Below, in pieces: positions 27,014-36,909 of a DNA stretch of 64,000 nucleotides. Numbering within the stretch: position 1 is the first letter of the stretch; every line of letters begins with the position of its first letter. Made by a program: the position numbers and the translations under genes. The notes under the pieces were generated by a model. That model did not search any database and was not told the origin of the DNA. It worked only from the letters and a program-made list of their open reading frames with translations. This stretch comes from CAVUXJ01 sp963814975 (GTDB lineage Bacteria; Acidobacteriota; Vicinamibacteria; Vicinamibacterales; CAVVIG01), in NCBI GenBank assembly GCA_963814975.1, contig CAWFFB010000023.1, positions 12,653-76,652 on the forward strand. The letters are read 5' to 3'.

Positions 27014-28710
27014 CCTGCCAGCCACCGATGTCGTCATCGTTGGCCTGGGAGCCGTGGGCGGGGTCGCGGCGCTTCCGTTGGCGCGAGCCGGGCTCAATGT
27101 GATCGGTCTCGAGGCTGGAACCTGGCTCAAGCCGTCGGATTTCGCTCCGGACGAGATCCGGAACAACGTGCGTGCCTGGCCGCAGGCGGTGCAGAAGGCG
27201 AATCAGGAGATCCCGACTCACCGTCCGAACCGGTCGGCGCCGTACTCGCCCAGGCAGACGATTCATCCGATGATGAACGCGGTGGGCGGCACCACGCTTC
27301 ACTATTGGGCGCAGAGCTGGCGACTCAACCCCTGGGACTTCAAAGTCGTGAGCGAGACGACCCGGAAGTATGGCGTCTCGCGGATCCCTAAGGGCTCGAC
27401 CGTCGAGGATTGGCCGTTCGGCTTGGAGGAGCTCGAGCCCTACTACGACCGTGTGGAACTCGAGCTGGGGGTATCGGGCCGAGCGGGAAACGTCAACGGG
27501 AAGATCGATCGGCGAGGCAACATTTTCGAGGGCCCGCGCAAACGCGATTATCCGATGCCTCCCCTAAGGGGCACCGGTTTCACCGACATGATGGCGGACG
27601 CCGCGCAAAAGCTCGGATGGCACGCCTTTCCGGGACCGGCAGCGATCAATTCACAGCCCTACCAGAACCGTCCGGGCTGCGCATATCACGGCTACTGCAA
27701 TCGCGGCGGCTGTCACGTGAACGCGAAGGGTTCAACAGCCGTGACGACGATCCCCAAGGCGGTGGACACGCGACGCTTCACCGTCGTCACGCAGGCGCAC
27801 GTGACGACCGTCGAAGTCGATCGAAACGGCCGGGTCAGTGGTGTCAACTATCTCAAGGACGGCACGGAGTACTTCCAGCCGGCCGGCGTCGTGCTTCTCG
27901 CGAGCTACGCCTACGAAAACGTGAGGTTGCTGCTGCTCTCGAAGTCCAAGGCCTTTCCGAACGGTCTTTCGAACAACAAGGGTCAGGTGGGCAGGCATTA
28001 CTTCAGCCACAACACCGGTGCAAGCGTCACGGCCCTGTTTCCAAGGAACCTGAACAACTGGTACGGCCTGCCCGCGCAGGGTGTCGCGGTCGACAACTGG
28101 GCGGACGATAACTTCGACCACTCCAGCGTCGACTTCATCGGTGGCGGGAATCTCTGGGTGTACTCAGACAGGCGACCGATCAGCGCGGCGAGCATGAGCA
28201 CGTTCGGCAGGACACCGCGGTGGGGATCGGCCTGGAAGGCGTTCGTCAAACAGAACGCCGACCGGTGGAACCAGGCCTATCTTCAGAAGACGACGCTGCC
28301 GTACCGAGGACAACTACCTTGACTTGGATCCCGTCGTGAAAGACCCGCTCGGGTTTCCCGTGTGCCGGATCACGGCCGAGTTCAAGGAAAACGAGCGGAA
28401 GGTGGCCGCTTTCATCCAGGAGAAGATGACAGACTGGTTCAGGGCCGCCGGCGCCGTGGCGACCGAGAACGCGCCGATTGGCGTCATGGGTCCCTCCACG
28501 CACGCGTACGGCGGCACGCGGATGGGGAACAATGCCGAAACGAACGTCGCTGACTCGTGGGGGTTTTCTCACGAAGTCCCCGGTCTCGGGATCCTCGGCG
28601 CTTCGGTGATGGGGACCAGCGGCGCTCGCAACCCGACGCTCACCGCGCAGGCGCTGGGGTGGCGCACCGCCGAGTACCTCACGAAGAACTGGAAGAAGAT
28701 CGTCAGCTAG
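27003..28710 (+). CDS. GMC-family oxidoreductase, gluconate dehydrogenase-like (frame break)
   Basis: Flavoprotein large subunit, about 568 residues when joined. FAD-binding Rossmann motif VVIVGLGAVGGVAALPLARAG, GGTTLHYWAQSWRL, and a cysteine-bearing segment CAYHGYCNRGGCHV near residue 220. After a frame break near 28303 (apparent extra C before GAGGAC) come THAYGGTRMG and LGASVMGTSGARNPTLTAQAL, the GMC C-terminal catalytic region. No own signal peptide, so it should be exported by hitch-hiking with the Tat-targeted subunit 3. The usual third, cytochrome c subunit is not beside it. Substrate may be a sugar acid or polyol. Confidence 0.85.
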
Positions 28711-31410
28711 CGTGAGGCCTTGTGGGGTGTCGAGCCGATCTCGCGCGACGCTGCGCTCTCGAGCACCTCGCGGATTTTTGCGGCGAGCGCAGCCGACGAG
28801 AACGGTTTCTGCAAGAGGGCCACTTCCGCCGTATGAACGCCGGCCTGTAGTGTCGCATCGGCCGAATAGCCGGATATGAACAACACGCGCGTTCCCGGCG
28901 ACAGAGCCTGCATGCGTTCGGCCAGGACGCGTCCGTTCATGACGGGCATCACCACGTCGGTCAGCAGGAGATCGATGGCACCCGGGTGGGTCCGCGCCAT
29001 CTCCAGACCCTGTTCGCCGCCGTCCGCCTCGAGGACGGCGTAGCCACACCGACGCAGCATCGTGGCCAAGAGGGTCCGGACGCGGGCTTCGTCTTCAACG
29101 AGGAGCACGGTTTCCGAGCCGGAGTGCAACCGGTACTGGAGCCGGGGCGCGCGGCGCGACTGGCTCCTCACCTTCGCAGCATGGCAGGTCAATCTGGAAC
29201 GTGGTCCCCAGTCCGGCGCGGCTCTCGACGCGAATTGATCCGCCGCTTTGCTGAACAATGCCGTAGACCGTTGACAGACCGAGGCCCGTGCCTCGGCCTT
29301 CCTCCTTCGTCGTAAAGAAGGGTTCGAAGATGCGTGACACGACCTCGGGTGGCATGCCGCAACCCGTGTCACTGACCTCGAGCCTGACGTAGCGGCCGGG
29401 CGCCACCCCGAGAGCTGCGCCGTGGCGGTCATCGAGGTCGACATTCGCCAACGCGAAGTTGAGCCGCCCCCCGTCGGGCATTGCGTCACGCGCGTTGACG
29501 GCCAGGTTGATCAGAACCTGCTCGATCTGTCCCGGGTCGGCCCGAACCGAGGCAAGGTCCGGGCCGATCGTGCTCGAGATCTGGACGTCCTCGGCGATCA
29601 ATCGATGCAGCAGCTTCTCGGTTCCCGTGAGGACCTCGGCGAGCGACAGCACCTGCGGCGCGAGTACCTGACGGCGGCTGAAGGCGAGCAGCTGACGGGT
29701 GAGCGCCGCCGCCCGGTTCGACGCCTTGAGAATCTCGTCGATGTCCGAGCGGCATTCGTGATTCGGGTCGAGGCTCATCAGCACGAGCTCGCTGTAACCG
29801 TGGATCGCCATCAGCAGGTTGTTGAAGTCGTGGGCGACCCCGCCGGCGAGCAATCCGATGGCCTCCATCTTCTGCGACTGCCGTCGCTCCGCTTCGCTCT
29901 CGCGGAGCGCGTCTTCGTTTCGCTTCCGTTCGGTGACGTCGCGGATCACCGCAATCACAGAAGTGTCAGCGGTGGGTCCGGTGGACAGCGACAGTTCGAT
30001 CGGGAAGCGGTCGCCGTTCTTTCGCACGCCGGTCAGCTCGATCGTCTGGCCGACGACTGCCCCCGCCGTGCCGGTGCCAACAGTCAGCGTTTCGAGGTAG
30101 TGCGCCCGGTCCGGCTCGGCAAGCAGGCGCTCGAGAGACGTTCCCATTGCCTGGGCTTGGTCGTAACCGAAAATTGTCGCCGCGCTTCGGTTCCAGAATG
30201 TGATGGCCCCTTGCGCGTCGGTCGACACGATGCCGTCGCGTGCCGACTCGGTGACCGAATGGAACTGTTCGTACCAGGTCTCCAGCCGCTTGGCCCGATC
30301 CTCCGCTTGTTCGTGCCAGTGGCGCAGATGGCTCGTCATCTCGTTGAATGCCGTCGCCATCGTCGTCGCTTCGGCGCTCCCGTGCGTCGGTACCTGCCGG
30401 GCCCAGTTGCCCGCCGCGACCTCGCCAGCCGCCTGGGCGATATCTTTCAACGGACGGCTCATTCGCCGGCTGAACGCCACGCCACCAGCGAGGGCGAGGG
30501 CGAAGGCCCCGACGCCGGACAGTAGCAGCTGACGGCGGAGATCATCCAGGAACTGCTGCGTCGGCCGCCAGTCCTGCAGTAGAACCAGCCGGCCGATATC
30601 CTCCGATGCGCGCTCTGAAGACAGCGGGAACGTTCCCGCTACGTAGGGCACGTTGCCGACTCTGCGGACGAGTGAGAAGCCGTTTTGTTCGTGTTGAGGC
30701 GGTGTGTTCGAAATCAAGTCGCGAAGATCTCCACGTGCTTCGGGCGGCAGGCTGCTGCCCGATATTGCACCGCCCGCTGTGATCAGGGTGACTTCTGAAC
30801 GTGTGAGCTCCGCAAGCTCCTTTGCAACCGCGGCGTCCAGCGTGTAACCAATCGTGAGTGTTCCCAGCGTTTCCTCGGCAAATCGCGCGGGCTCGAAGAT
30901 TACGAGAAACAGCTGCTGACCGAGTGCCACGATGCCTTGACCAGAAACACCGCCGACCGCCCGGTCGATCCCGGCTCGCATCGCCGGGGACGATTTCTCT
31001 CCTGTGGGCCAGCCGGGGCTCCCCAGCCAGCGGCCGGTGGCATCGGTGACGATGCAGAACTGTCCCTTGAGTTGCTGGCGGTAGTCGTTCGCCATGGCAT
31101 CGATGGTGGCGATGTCGGCCGCCAACCGGACATCGGTCATGTGCGCTCGAAATACCGGAAGCGACGTGATGAGCCGCGCTTGTGCGGAGGCAAACGCCGC
31201 CCTGTTCGCGACCAGCCGCGCGAACGCGGTTCGGGCGGCGCCGAGGTCGCCCGAGGCGCGCTCGAGCGATCGACTCGTCACCGCGCGCGTGGTCACGGTC
31301 AGCACGAAGGCGAGCGACAGGAGGACGAACGCGCTCACGCCCAACACGACGCGGGCTTCCATGCGGCGGTGCCACGGTATCGAGACCGGAAACGGGGACT
31401 GGTAGGGCAC
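28707..31410 (-). CDS. Hybrid sensor histidine kinase with Cache-like sensor, HAMP, PAS and receiver (frame break)
   Basis: About 900 residues. Transmembrane helix 1 (VVLGVSAFVLLSLAFVLTV), a roughly 250-residue periplasmic sensor region of Cache type (LKGQFCIVTDATGRWLG), helix 2 (LLLSGVGAFALALAGGVAF), HAMP, PAS (GIVSTDAQGAITFWNRSAATIFGY), HisKA (LAGGVAHDFNNLLMAIHGY), HATPase (NLAVNARDAMPDGG, DTGCGM, GTGLGLSTVYGIV) and, after a frame break near 29170, a receiver (VLLVEDEARVRTLL, LLTDVVMPVMNG, KPFSS). Third gene of a tight operon: the porin-like gene ends six bases before it. Its stop overlaps the convergent GMC stop. Plausibly senses a substrate handled by the porin or cupredoxin. Confidence 0.85.
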
Positions 31411-31416
31411 GCGGCT

Positions 31417-32421
31417 CTAGTGGAGCCTGATTGAGTAGGTCAGGGCCCCGTCGAGGGCCGTGGTATATGCGTCGGTCAAGTCGCCACTCTGATGAAGGAC
31501 GTTCACCTGCGCGCTGAGATTCCGAAGCAGACGGACCCGTGCGCCTGCGGTGTGCCGCCGGCCCCGTCGGGCGAACGGCGCGGGCGCTTCGTAGTCGAGC
31601 TGCTCTGAACGCCAGACGGCGGTCACCGGACCCATGGCCGGGCGGTGCGCCATCAGATCGGCATGCCACCCCTGCGTCGACGTGCCATCGAACGGCTGGC
31701 CGGTGATCCACTCGCCGCTTACCTGCACGCCACCTGCGGTCCAGCGGAGATCGACGCCGCTGAACACGGATCGCCCGCTCGCGAACCTTACGGGAGAGTA
31801 CGGCTGCGTGCGGATATGGCTGATGCCCAGAATCCAGGGACCGTAGTAACCCTGAAGGCGCGTGACGGTGTCGAGCCCTGACCGCCGCGAGGCCTCGCCA
31901 ACATCGGCCGGGGCACTGAGGCTTGTTTCGATGTAGAGCTGCGGAATCCCGGCAATCAGCTCCGCGCCGTGTTCCAGAAAGTTGTTGGACAGCGCGAAAT
32001 ATCCGTCGTATCGGATCAACGGGGCACGGAGAAACCCCGAGTACGCATAGTCGCCGCGCGCATAGATGCCGAACGGCGTCCGGTATCGCCCTGCACGGAA
32101 TCCGGCGAAGGCCGGTCCCTGGTGGAACAGACGCTCGGCATACGCTTCGATGATCTGGAGGCGGTTGCCGTACGGGTACGCTGCGCCGAACGCATCCGTG
32201 CTCCCGTCTGTCTCGCTTCGTGCGGCCCACGCGGCTTCTGCGAGGACACGAACGCCGAACGGAATCTCGCCAAAAGCGCGCACCTGAGTGGCGAGCGCGC
32301 TCGTATGGTCGCTGGTGTAGCCTCCCGTCAGGTCCGCTTCGACAACGATCGGCTGCGCACGAGCCGGGTTCGAGGCACCATACGCCGTCAGGGTAACGAC
32401 CAGCGCCGCCGCCGTTCTCAT
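31417..32421 (-). CDS. Outer-membrane porin-like beta-barrel protein
   Basis: 334 residues with a signal peptide cleaved near ARAQ. The mature part is composed of alternating hydrophobic/polar strands with aromatic girdle residues (GFRAGRYRTPFGIYARGDYAY, LQGYYGPWILGISHIRT) and ends in an aromatic-less strand LTYSIRLH. RYRTPFGIY resembles porins of the phosphate-selective/OprO or DcaP type, in which a conserved loop lines the channel; this is inference. The start codon overlaps the stop of the cupredoxin-like gene (ATGA), so both are translated together. Confidence 0.65.
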   Translation of the reverse strand: MRTAAALVVTLTAYGASNPARAQPIVVEADLTGGYTSDHTSALATQVRAFGEIPFGVRVLAEAAWAARSETDGSTDAFGAAYPYGNRLQIIEAYAERLFHQGPAFAGFRAGRYRTPFGIYARGDYAYSGFLRAPLIRYDGYFALSNNFLEHGAELIAGIPQLYIETSLSAPADVGEASRRSGLDTVTRLQGYYGPWILGISHIRTQPYSPVRFASGRSVFSGVDLRWTAGGVQVSGEWITGQPFDGTSTQGWHADLMAHRPAMGPVTAVWRSEQLDYEAPAPFARRGRRHTAGARVRLLRNLSAQVNVLHQSGDLTDAYTTALDGALTYSIRLH

Positions 32422-32996
32422 GGCTCCTCGATTTCGAAGCGCTTGTCGCGATCCGCGTCGAAGGAACCTGCCAGGATCACCCCTCCAGGGCGCCAGGTGT
32501 GATAGGTGTAGGTTGCGGGCGGGACCGCCGGAATGATGAACTCGCCCTGCCCGTCGGCCACGCTGAAGTAAGGCGTGTTCACGGCCATCACGTAGGCGGC
32601 CATATTGGGGTGGATGTTGCAGAAAAGGCGGCTCAAGCCAGGCTTGTCGAACGTCACACGGCGGCGTGCGCCGATCGGGTACATTCCCAGGTCGAATCGC
32701 TTCCCGTCGCGGAACGAGAACACGTTGTGGAATACGCGATCGCTATTGGGGAAATCCACGGTCGTGCCGACACGCACTGCGAGAACGAGCGGGTAGAAGT
32801 TCAAGTTCCGCTGATCGACGACGACCTTGTCCGCCGATGGCGAAGGGGTGGCGTGTGGCGCCTCCAGCCAGACGACCGTGTTCGGTTGAGGCCGGCCGCT
32901 CGCCCGAACGCTGCCGCGGACGTCAAGGCCTTCCACCGCAGACATTGCCGGGATGAGCCAGCCGACCGCGGTCAGTGCAACTGCGATTGCGCGCAT
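32418..32996 (-). CDS. Exported cupredoxin-like copper protein
   Basis: 192 residues with a signal peptide. The core has a plastocyanin-type pattern: VRVGTTVDFPNSDRVFHNVFS gives the first His ligand, and LFCNIHPNMAAYV gives Cys, His and Met in the CxxHxxM order typical of type 1 copper. The C-terminal 60 residues (GQGEFIIPAVPPATYTYHTWRPGG) form a carboxypeptidase-regulatory-like beta-sandwich. It resembles proteins called methylamine-utilisation-like in other genomes, but no methylamine dehydrogenase is present. First gene of the operon with the porin-like protein and the hybrid kinase. Probably a periplasmic electron carrier or copper sensor. Confidence 0.78.
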   Translation of the reverse strand: MRAIAVALTAVGWLIPAMSAVEGLDVRGSVRASGRPQPNTVVWLEAPHATPSPSADKVVVDQRNLNFYPLVLAVRVGTTVDFPNSDRVFHNVFSFRDGKRFDLGMYPIGARRRVTFDKPGLSRLFCNIHPNMAAYVMAVNTPYFSVADGQGEFIIPAVPPATYTYHTWRPGGVILAGSFDADRDKRFEIEEP

Positions 32997-33467
32997 GCCG
33001 TCTCTCCGATTCCCGCCGGCCCGCCGTGGCCTTGCGAGGCGAATCGCGTGGTAATCGTTCCCGATGAACTGACGGCCGTGCTGGGGGGCACTGCTTCGAT
33101 GCGCGCAGAAGGCAACGCGAGCACAACTCGGCTTCCTGACGGAATGGGCCCTTTTAGAGCATCTATGCGAGGATACGCTGACGCCGCCAGTAAGTCGTGA
33201 CCATCTGGTCGTGCGGGCTTCCGGCGCTGCTCACAATTTCGCGAATTGTTGTGATTGAACCCTATGGTCGAGGTGCGCCGCGCGAGAGCCGGTCCGGGCG
33301 AGAGCGGACAATGCCTTACAGCCAAACAGGCTGAAGGCCATCGGCTCTGGGCTGCGCGGCCGAGGAGCGGTCCACGGTTCAGGAAAAAGCCGCAGGACTG
33401 ACAGCTGGCAATGGCCTTAGCATTGGGCTAAGAGGTGAGAGCTGAATTGTATGTCTGGGGGGAACCG
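32997..33467. other. Divergent intergenic region with one palindromic candidate operator
   Basis: About 470 bases between the divergent cupredoxin operon and the propeller gene. ACAATT at 33233-33238 and AATTGT at 33244-33249 form a perfect inverted repeat around TCGCG, a plausible regulator site. A minus-strand frame at 32972-33325 has no family resemblance and atypical composition, so I do not call it. Nothing else recognised. Confidence 0.4.
33233..33249. promoter_or_regulatory. Candidate operator, 6-5-6 palindrome
   Basis: ACAATT-TCGCG-AATTGT. It is AT-rich relative to the surrounding DNA and sits in the divergent region between 32996 and 33468, positions where a dimeric regulator would bind. 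No regulator gene adjoins it. Confidence 0.3.
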
Positions 33468-34772
33468 ATGCGAGTGCACTATCGGGCGTTGATCCTCGGG
33501 GTTGCCTTGGGGATGGCCACGATCAGCGCGCCTCGAGGTGATGCCGAGGCACAAACACGACCCGAACGTGCGGTCGCCATGGTGGCTCCTCTCGGGGATG
33601 CCACCCGGTATTGGCCGCGCTGGCGCGGCCCATCGGGGCAGGGACTCGCCGTGGGGACCGGCTATCCGGATCGGTGGTCGGATACCGAGAACGTGTTGTG
33701 GAAGACACCGGTTGCTGGCCGCGGCCACTCGTCGCCCATCGTCTGGGCCGACCGCCTGTTTCTTACGACGGCGTACAACGACGGACGGGTTTCGGTGCTG
33801 TCGTTCCGCCGCTCGGACGGCAAGATGCTCTGGGAGGCGTTCGCGCCGCCCGATCGCACGCGCGACTACCTCCACCCGAAAAACACCCAGGCGTCGGCGA
33901 CGCCGGCGACAGACGGCGTTCGCGTGTACGCGTCGTTCGGCAGCAAGGGGCTCCTCGCGGTCGATTTCGAAGGCCGCGTTGTCTGGCACCAGTCGCTCGG
34001 CGCGATCAGCGCCTATCACGGCACCGCTGGTTCTCCGCTTCTCTATAAGGACCGGTTGATTCTGTTTCAGGATCACAGCGGCGGCAGCGGCGCGTTCGTC
34101 GCGGCGTTTGACACGCGATCCGGCCGCACGTTGTGGCGTACGGGGCGGCGGGAGACGACCGGATGGGGCACGCCGATCGCCGTCCAGACGGGCGATCACG
34201 ACGAGATCATCGTGAGCAGCCAGCAGCGCGTGCACGCATACGACCCCGATACCGGTCGCGAATTGTGGAGCTGCGGCGGCAACACGTACGAAGTGATCCC
34301 CACGCCCGTCGTCGGCCACGGCCTCGTATTTTGCTCATCCGGACGCGCTGGTCCGACGCTTGCGATTCGGCCGGGTGGCAAAGGCGACGTTACCAACACG
34401 CATGTCGCCTGGCAGAGTCCGAGGGGCTCGCCGTTTGTCCCCTCCCCGCTCCTGCTCGGCGATTATCTCTACCTCGTGAACGACATGACCAGCATTGCGA
34501 CATCGCTGGAGGCCACAACCGGGAAAGTGATGTGGCAGGGCCGTCTCGGGCAGGCCGCGCGCGAGGGGTTTTCAGCCTCACCGGTGACGGCCGACGGGAA
34601 GATCTTCTTCACCAACGACGAGGGCGAAACCTTCGTCGTCGGTTCCGGCACGACGTTCCAGCTCCTGCACGTGAACCGCCTGAACGCGGGCGTGCTGGCA
34701 TCGCCCGCGCTCGTCGACGGCAAGTGGTACTTTCGAACCGATCGCGAGCTGCTCGCGATTGGCAAGCCGTGA
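33468..34772 (+). CDS. PQQ-binding-like beta-propeller repeat protein, exported
   Basis: 434 residues from ATG 33468, which follows GGGGGGAACCG and precedes a signal peptide (ALILGVALGMATISAPRGDAEA). WPRWRGPSGQGLA is the usual opening of this family of eight-bladed propellers. Blade repeats with G..LW pattern are visible (DGKMLWEAFAPP, GRTLWRTGRR, GRELWSCGG, GKVMWQGRLG). Related proteins are annotated as outer-membrane assembly BamB-like or PQQ-binding-like. No PQQ catalytic residues can be assigned and it is probably a scaffold or binding protein. Terminated by the hairpin repeat at 34775-34826. Confidence 0.8.
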   Translation: MRVHYRALILGVALGMATISAPRGDAEAQTRPERAVAMVAPLGDATRYWPRWRGPSGQGLAVGTGYPDRWSDTENVLWKTPVAGRGHSSPIVWADRLFLTTAYNDGRVSVLSFRRSDGKMLWEAFAPPDRTRDYLHPKNTQASATPATDGVRVYASFGSKGLLAVDFEGRVVWHQSLGAISAYHGTAGSPLLYKDRLILFQDHSGGSGAFVAAFDTRSGRTLWRTGRRETTGWGTPIAVQTGDHDEIIVSSQQRVHAYDPDTGRELWSCGGNTYEVIPTPVVGHGLVFCSSGRAGPTLAIRPGGKGDVTNTHVAWQSPRGSPFVPSPLLLGDYLYLVNDMTSIATSLEATTGKVMWQGRLGQAAREGFSASPVTADGKIFFTNDEGETFVVGSGTTFQLLHVNRLNAGVLASPALVDGKWYFRTDRELLAIGKP

Positions 34773-34774
34773 AA

Positions 34775-34828
34775 TCCAGAAAATCTGAAACCTGAAATCT
34801 GAAACCTGATCAGATTTCAGACTTTCCC
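34775..34828. terminator. Heptad repeat hairpin between convergent genes
   Basis: CTGAAATCTG at 34792-34801 and CAGATTTCAG at 34811-34820 form a perfect 10-base stem around AAACCTGAT, followed by ACTTTCCC. It is preceded by two more CTGAAAY heptads. The position between two convergent stops suits a bidirectional terminator. Confidence 0.6.
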
Positions 34829-34835
34829 TGGTGTC

Positions 34836-36290
34836 TCAATTCGTCGATGTTACCTGCACCGCTTTCACGAGATCGCCGTAGGGAGCGATCTTGCCGTGGA
34901 GCGGCAGGATACGGTCGACGCGCAGCTTGCGCTTCTTGATGTTCTCCAGCAGATTGGCCGCGAACTGGTTGACGGCTGCGCCGGGGTTGAACACATCTGC
35001 TTCGACGAGGAGCCGCTCCCTGGGGAAGTAGGCCATCAGCAGCGTGTCGGCGTGCGGGCTTCCGATGATGTGGTAGACGTTCACGGTCATCGTCCCGTCG
35101 GTGAAGACGGCCTCGTCGTCAATCAGCTGCAATTTGAGCGGCCGGGGTGCTGCGGCGAGCGCGTCGGGCACAAGCATGTGCGACCGCTGCATGGCATCCG
35201 TGAAGAAGCCCCCACTGGCTTTCTGCACGGCGACCGTCAGTCCCTCCGCCACGGCGGCCCGGATCCCGCCGGAATGATCGAAGTGGTGGTGGCTGTTGAC
35301 AACGACCGTCAGCGGCTTGCCCGGACGAAGCTCTTTGGCCTTGGCGATGACCGCGAGCGTCCGTGTGTCGTTCTGCGGAGCTTCGATCAGCATCAGATGG
35401 TCGTTGAACTCCACGAGCACGCTGTGATGCGACTGGCCGGCGAGGGACCAGATTCCCTTCGCGACTTCTTCGGCGGCCACAGTCGCCGGCGGAGGCGCCG
35501 ATATCGCCGGCGCTGACGCGGCAGCCGGGGGCGCCGCGAGATCGCCGACCACGCTGTCGACGGTTTGCCTCGTCACGCGGAGATCGGCGGTCGTGTATTT
35601 GTCGACCCTGGTCGTCAGGCGCGCGGGCAGCTTCAGTCCTCCGGCGTCCTGATAGTCCTCGAAGCTGGTTTCGATGGCGACGTCACCGAGGTTCGTGTTG
35701 TCGGCCATCGAGACGACCCGAGTGGGCAGCTTGCTCGTCGTATCGATCGCCAGCGTAAAGGCCAGGCCATTCGGCGTCGTGACGTCGACGACACGCTGGT
35801 TGTCCTGCGTGCGGGGATTGGCGAGCGTCGATGCCGGATCGAGCGCTGCCCGGACGCTGGTGAGCGGGTGATGATAGATTTCCATGCGTCGATCCTGCGC
35901 CGTCGCATTCGGGATGCGCGTGGTGTTGGTGCCGGCCACGTTGTAGCCGATCTCGCCGTCGATCCCCTGTGCCTGTTTCTGCGGCGCCTGGCCCTGGAAG
36001 TACGGGAAGTTCGGCGTGCGCGTCTGATCAGTCCGCGCACGCAGCGCCGTCACGTCGATGGCGCGCCTGAAGGTGACGGCGAAGGTCTGCGAGGTGGCCT
36101 CGGGCGTCACGTCCTGACCCAGGTTGCCATTGGTGCCTTCACCCTCGATCACCAGCGTCTTGACAGCGAGCACCCTGTCGCGCCCTCCGAGCGCCGCCGC
36201 CGCCTCGTCGATGGCCTGCCGTTCAGGACTCGGTTGCGCGCACGCCGACAGCGTAGCCGCCACGAGAAGGACAAGCCATGCGGGTTTCAT
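34836..36290 (-). CDS. MBL-fold metallo-hydrolase lipoprotein
   Basis: 484 residues. Lipoprotein signal VLLVAATLSACAQ with lipobox Cys. Residues 25-250 form an N-terminal beta-rich domain (VKTLVIEGEGTNG, FTLAIDTTSKLPTRV) like those of outer-membrane lipoprotein-sorting folds. The C-terminal half is a metallo-beta-lactamase domain: zinc site NSHHHFDHSGGIRA (HxHxDH), GSPHADTLLMAYFP, LVEADVFNPG and the final His in ILPLHGKIAPY. AGGAG lies upstream of the ATG. Hydrolytic substrate unknown. Confidence 0.8.
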   Translation of the reverse strand: MKPAWLVLLVAATLSACAQPSPERQAIDEAAAALGGRDRVLAVKTLVIEGEGTNGNLGQDVTPEATSQTFAVTFRRAIDVTALRARTDQTRTPNFPYFQGQAPQKQAQGIDGEIGYNVAGTNTTRIPNATAQDRRMEIYHHPLTSVRAALDPASTLANPRTQDNQRVVDVTTPNGLAFTLAIDTTSKLPTRVVSMADNTNLGDVAIETSFEDYQDAGGLKLPARLTTRVDKYTTADLRVTRQTVDSVVGDLAAPPAAASAPAISAPPPATVAAEEVAKGIWSLAGQSHHSVLVEFNDHLMLIEAPQNDTRTLAVIAKAKELRPGKPLTVVVNSHHHFDHSGGIRAAVAEGLTVAVQKASGGFFTDAMQRSHMLVPDALAAAPRPLKLQLIDDEAVFTDGTMTVNVYHIIGSPHADTLLMAYFPRERLLVEADVFNPGAAVNQFAANLLENIKKRKLRVDRILPLHGKIAPYGDLVKAVQVTSTN

Positions 36291-36403
36291 GAGGAACTCC
36301 TGTTGATGAAGAGGAGGGTGCCGGCCGTCGCCGAAACGGGCACATTATATGTGTTCGCGACCACGGCAAGAAAGCCTGGCGTCCGAATTGGCAGGTCACG
36401 ACT

Positions 36404-36480
36404 TCAGGCGTAAGACTTCAGACTTGAGACTTCAAACTTGAGACTCAAACTTGAGACTTCAAACTTGAGACTTGCAAGCG
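36404..36480. repeat. Heptad array downstream of gvpK
   Basis: Nine or more consecutive seven-base units of the type GACTTCA / GACTTGA / AACTTGA (AAGTCTC / AAGTTTG on the minus strand) follow the gvpK stop directly. The longest and cleanest array of this family in the window. Confidence 0.8.
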
Positions 36481-36909
36481 TCAGGTAAGACGTCCAAGCG
36501 GCCCGAGGTCGAGGTTGAGGTCCTCCGGCGTCAATCCGAAACGTTCGCCGATCTGGCGGATGGTTTCTTCGAGGCGCATGAGCGCGACGCCGACCGCTTC
36601 CACTTCGTCGGGCGTCAGCGTGCGGCGCTCCATCCGCCTGATGGCCTGGCGCTCGAGCAGCTTTCGCAGGAACTCCATCAGCGTCAGCACCAGCTTCGCC
36701 ACGGCCCGCTGCGCATCCTCCGGATTGGCATTCCATTTCGACGGGCCGATCGTGCGGGCGCTTCGCTCCAGTTCACTGCGTAGCGCATCGATCTCGTCCG
36801 GCTGCAGCACGGGCGCCTTCAGTGTCTTCGCCGCTCGTCGCCGCGCGGGCGCCTTGCGTGTCGAGCGCGCCGGCAGGCGTGACCGCGTCGTGCCCGGCCG
36901 CCGCTTCAT
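36481..36909 (-). CDS. gvpK: Gas vesicle protein GvpK
   Basis: 142 residues. The conserved GvpK core is clear: AVAKLVLTLMEFLRKLLERQAIRRME, then GVALMRLEETIRQIGERFGL and the terminal PEDLNLDLGPLG signature. The first 40 residues form a basic, low-complexity extension (RSTRKAPARRRAAK) not typical of the family. GvpK is a minor component needed for gas vesicle assembly. Last gene of the gvp operon; it overlaps the preceding gvpF/L-family gene by four bases. Confidence 0.93.
   Translation of the reverse strand: MKRRPGTTRSRLPARSTRKAPARRRAAKTLKAPVLQPDEIDALRSELERSARTIGPSKWNANPEDAQRAVAKLVLTLMEFLRKLLERQAIRRMERRTLTPDEVEAVGVALMRLEETIRQIGERFGLTPEDLNLDLGPLGRLT

Noticed and set aside
32972..33325. 117-codon minus-strand frame in the divergent gap
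   Set aside because: No family, no ribosome site, and it overlaps the start of the cupredoxin gene.
36404..36480. CRISPR-like array
   Set aside because: Units are seven bases without spacers; this is a simple periodic repeat.
36404..36736. Minus-strand frame ending in repeated SLKFEVSS peptides
   Set aside because: It overlaps gvpK in another frame and runs through the heptad repeat; gvpK is unambiguous.
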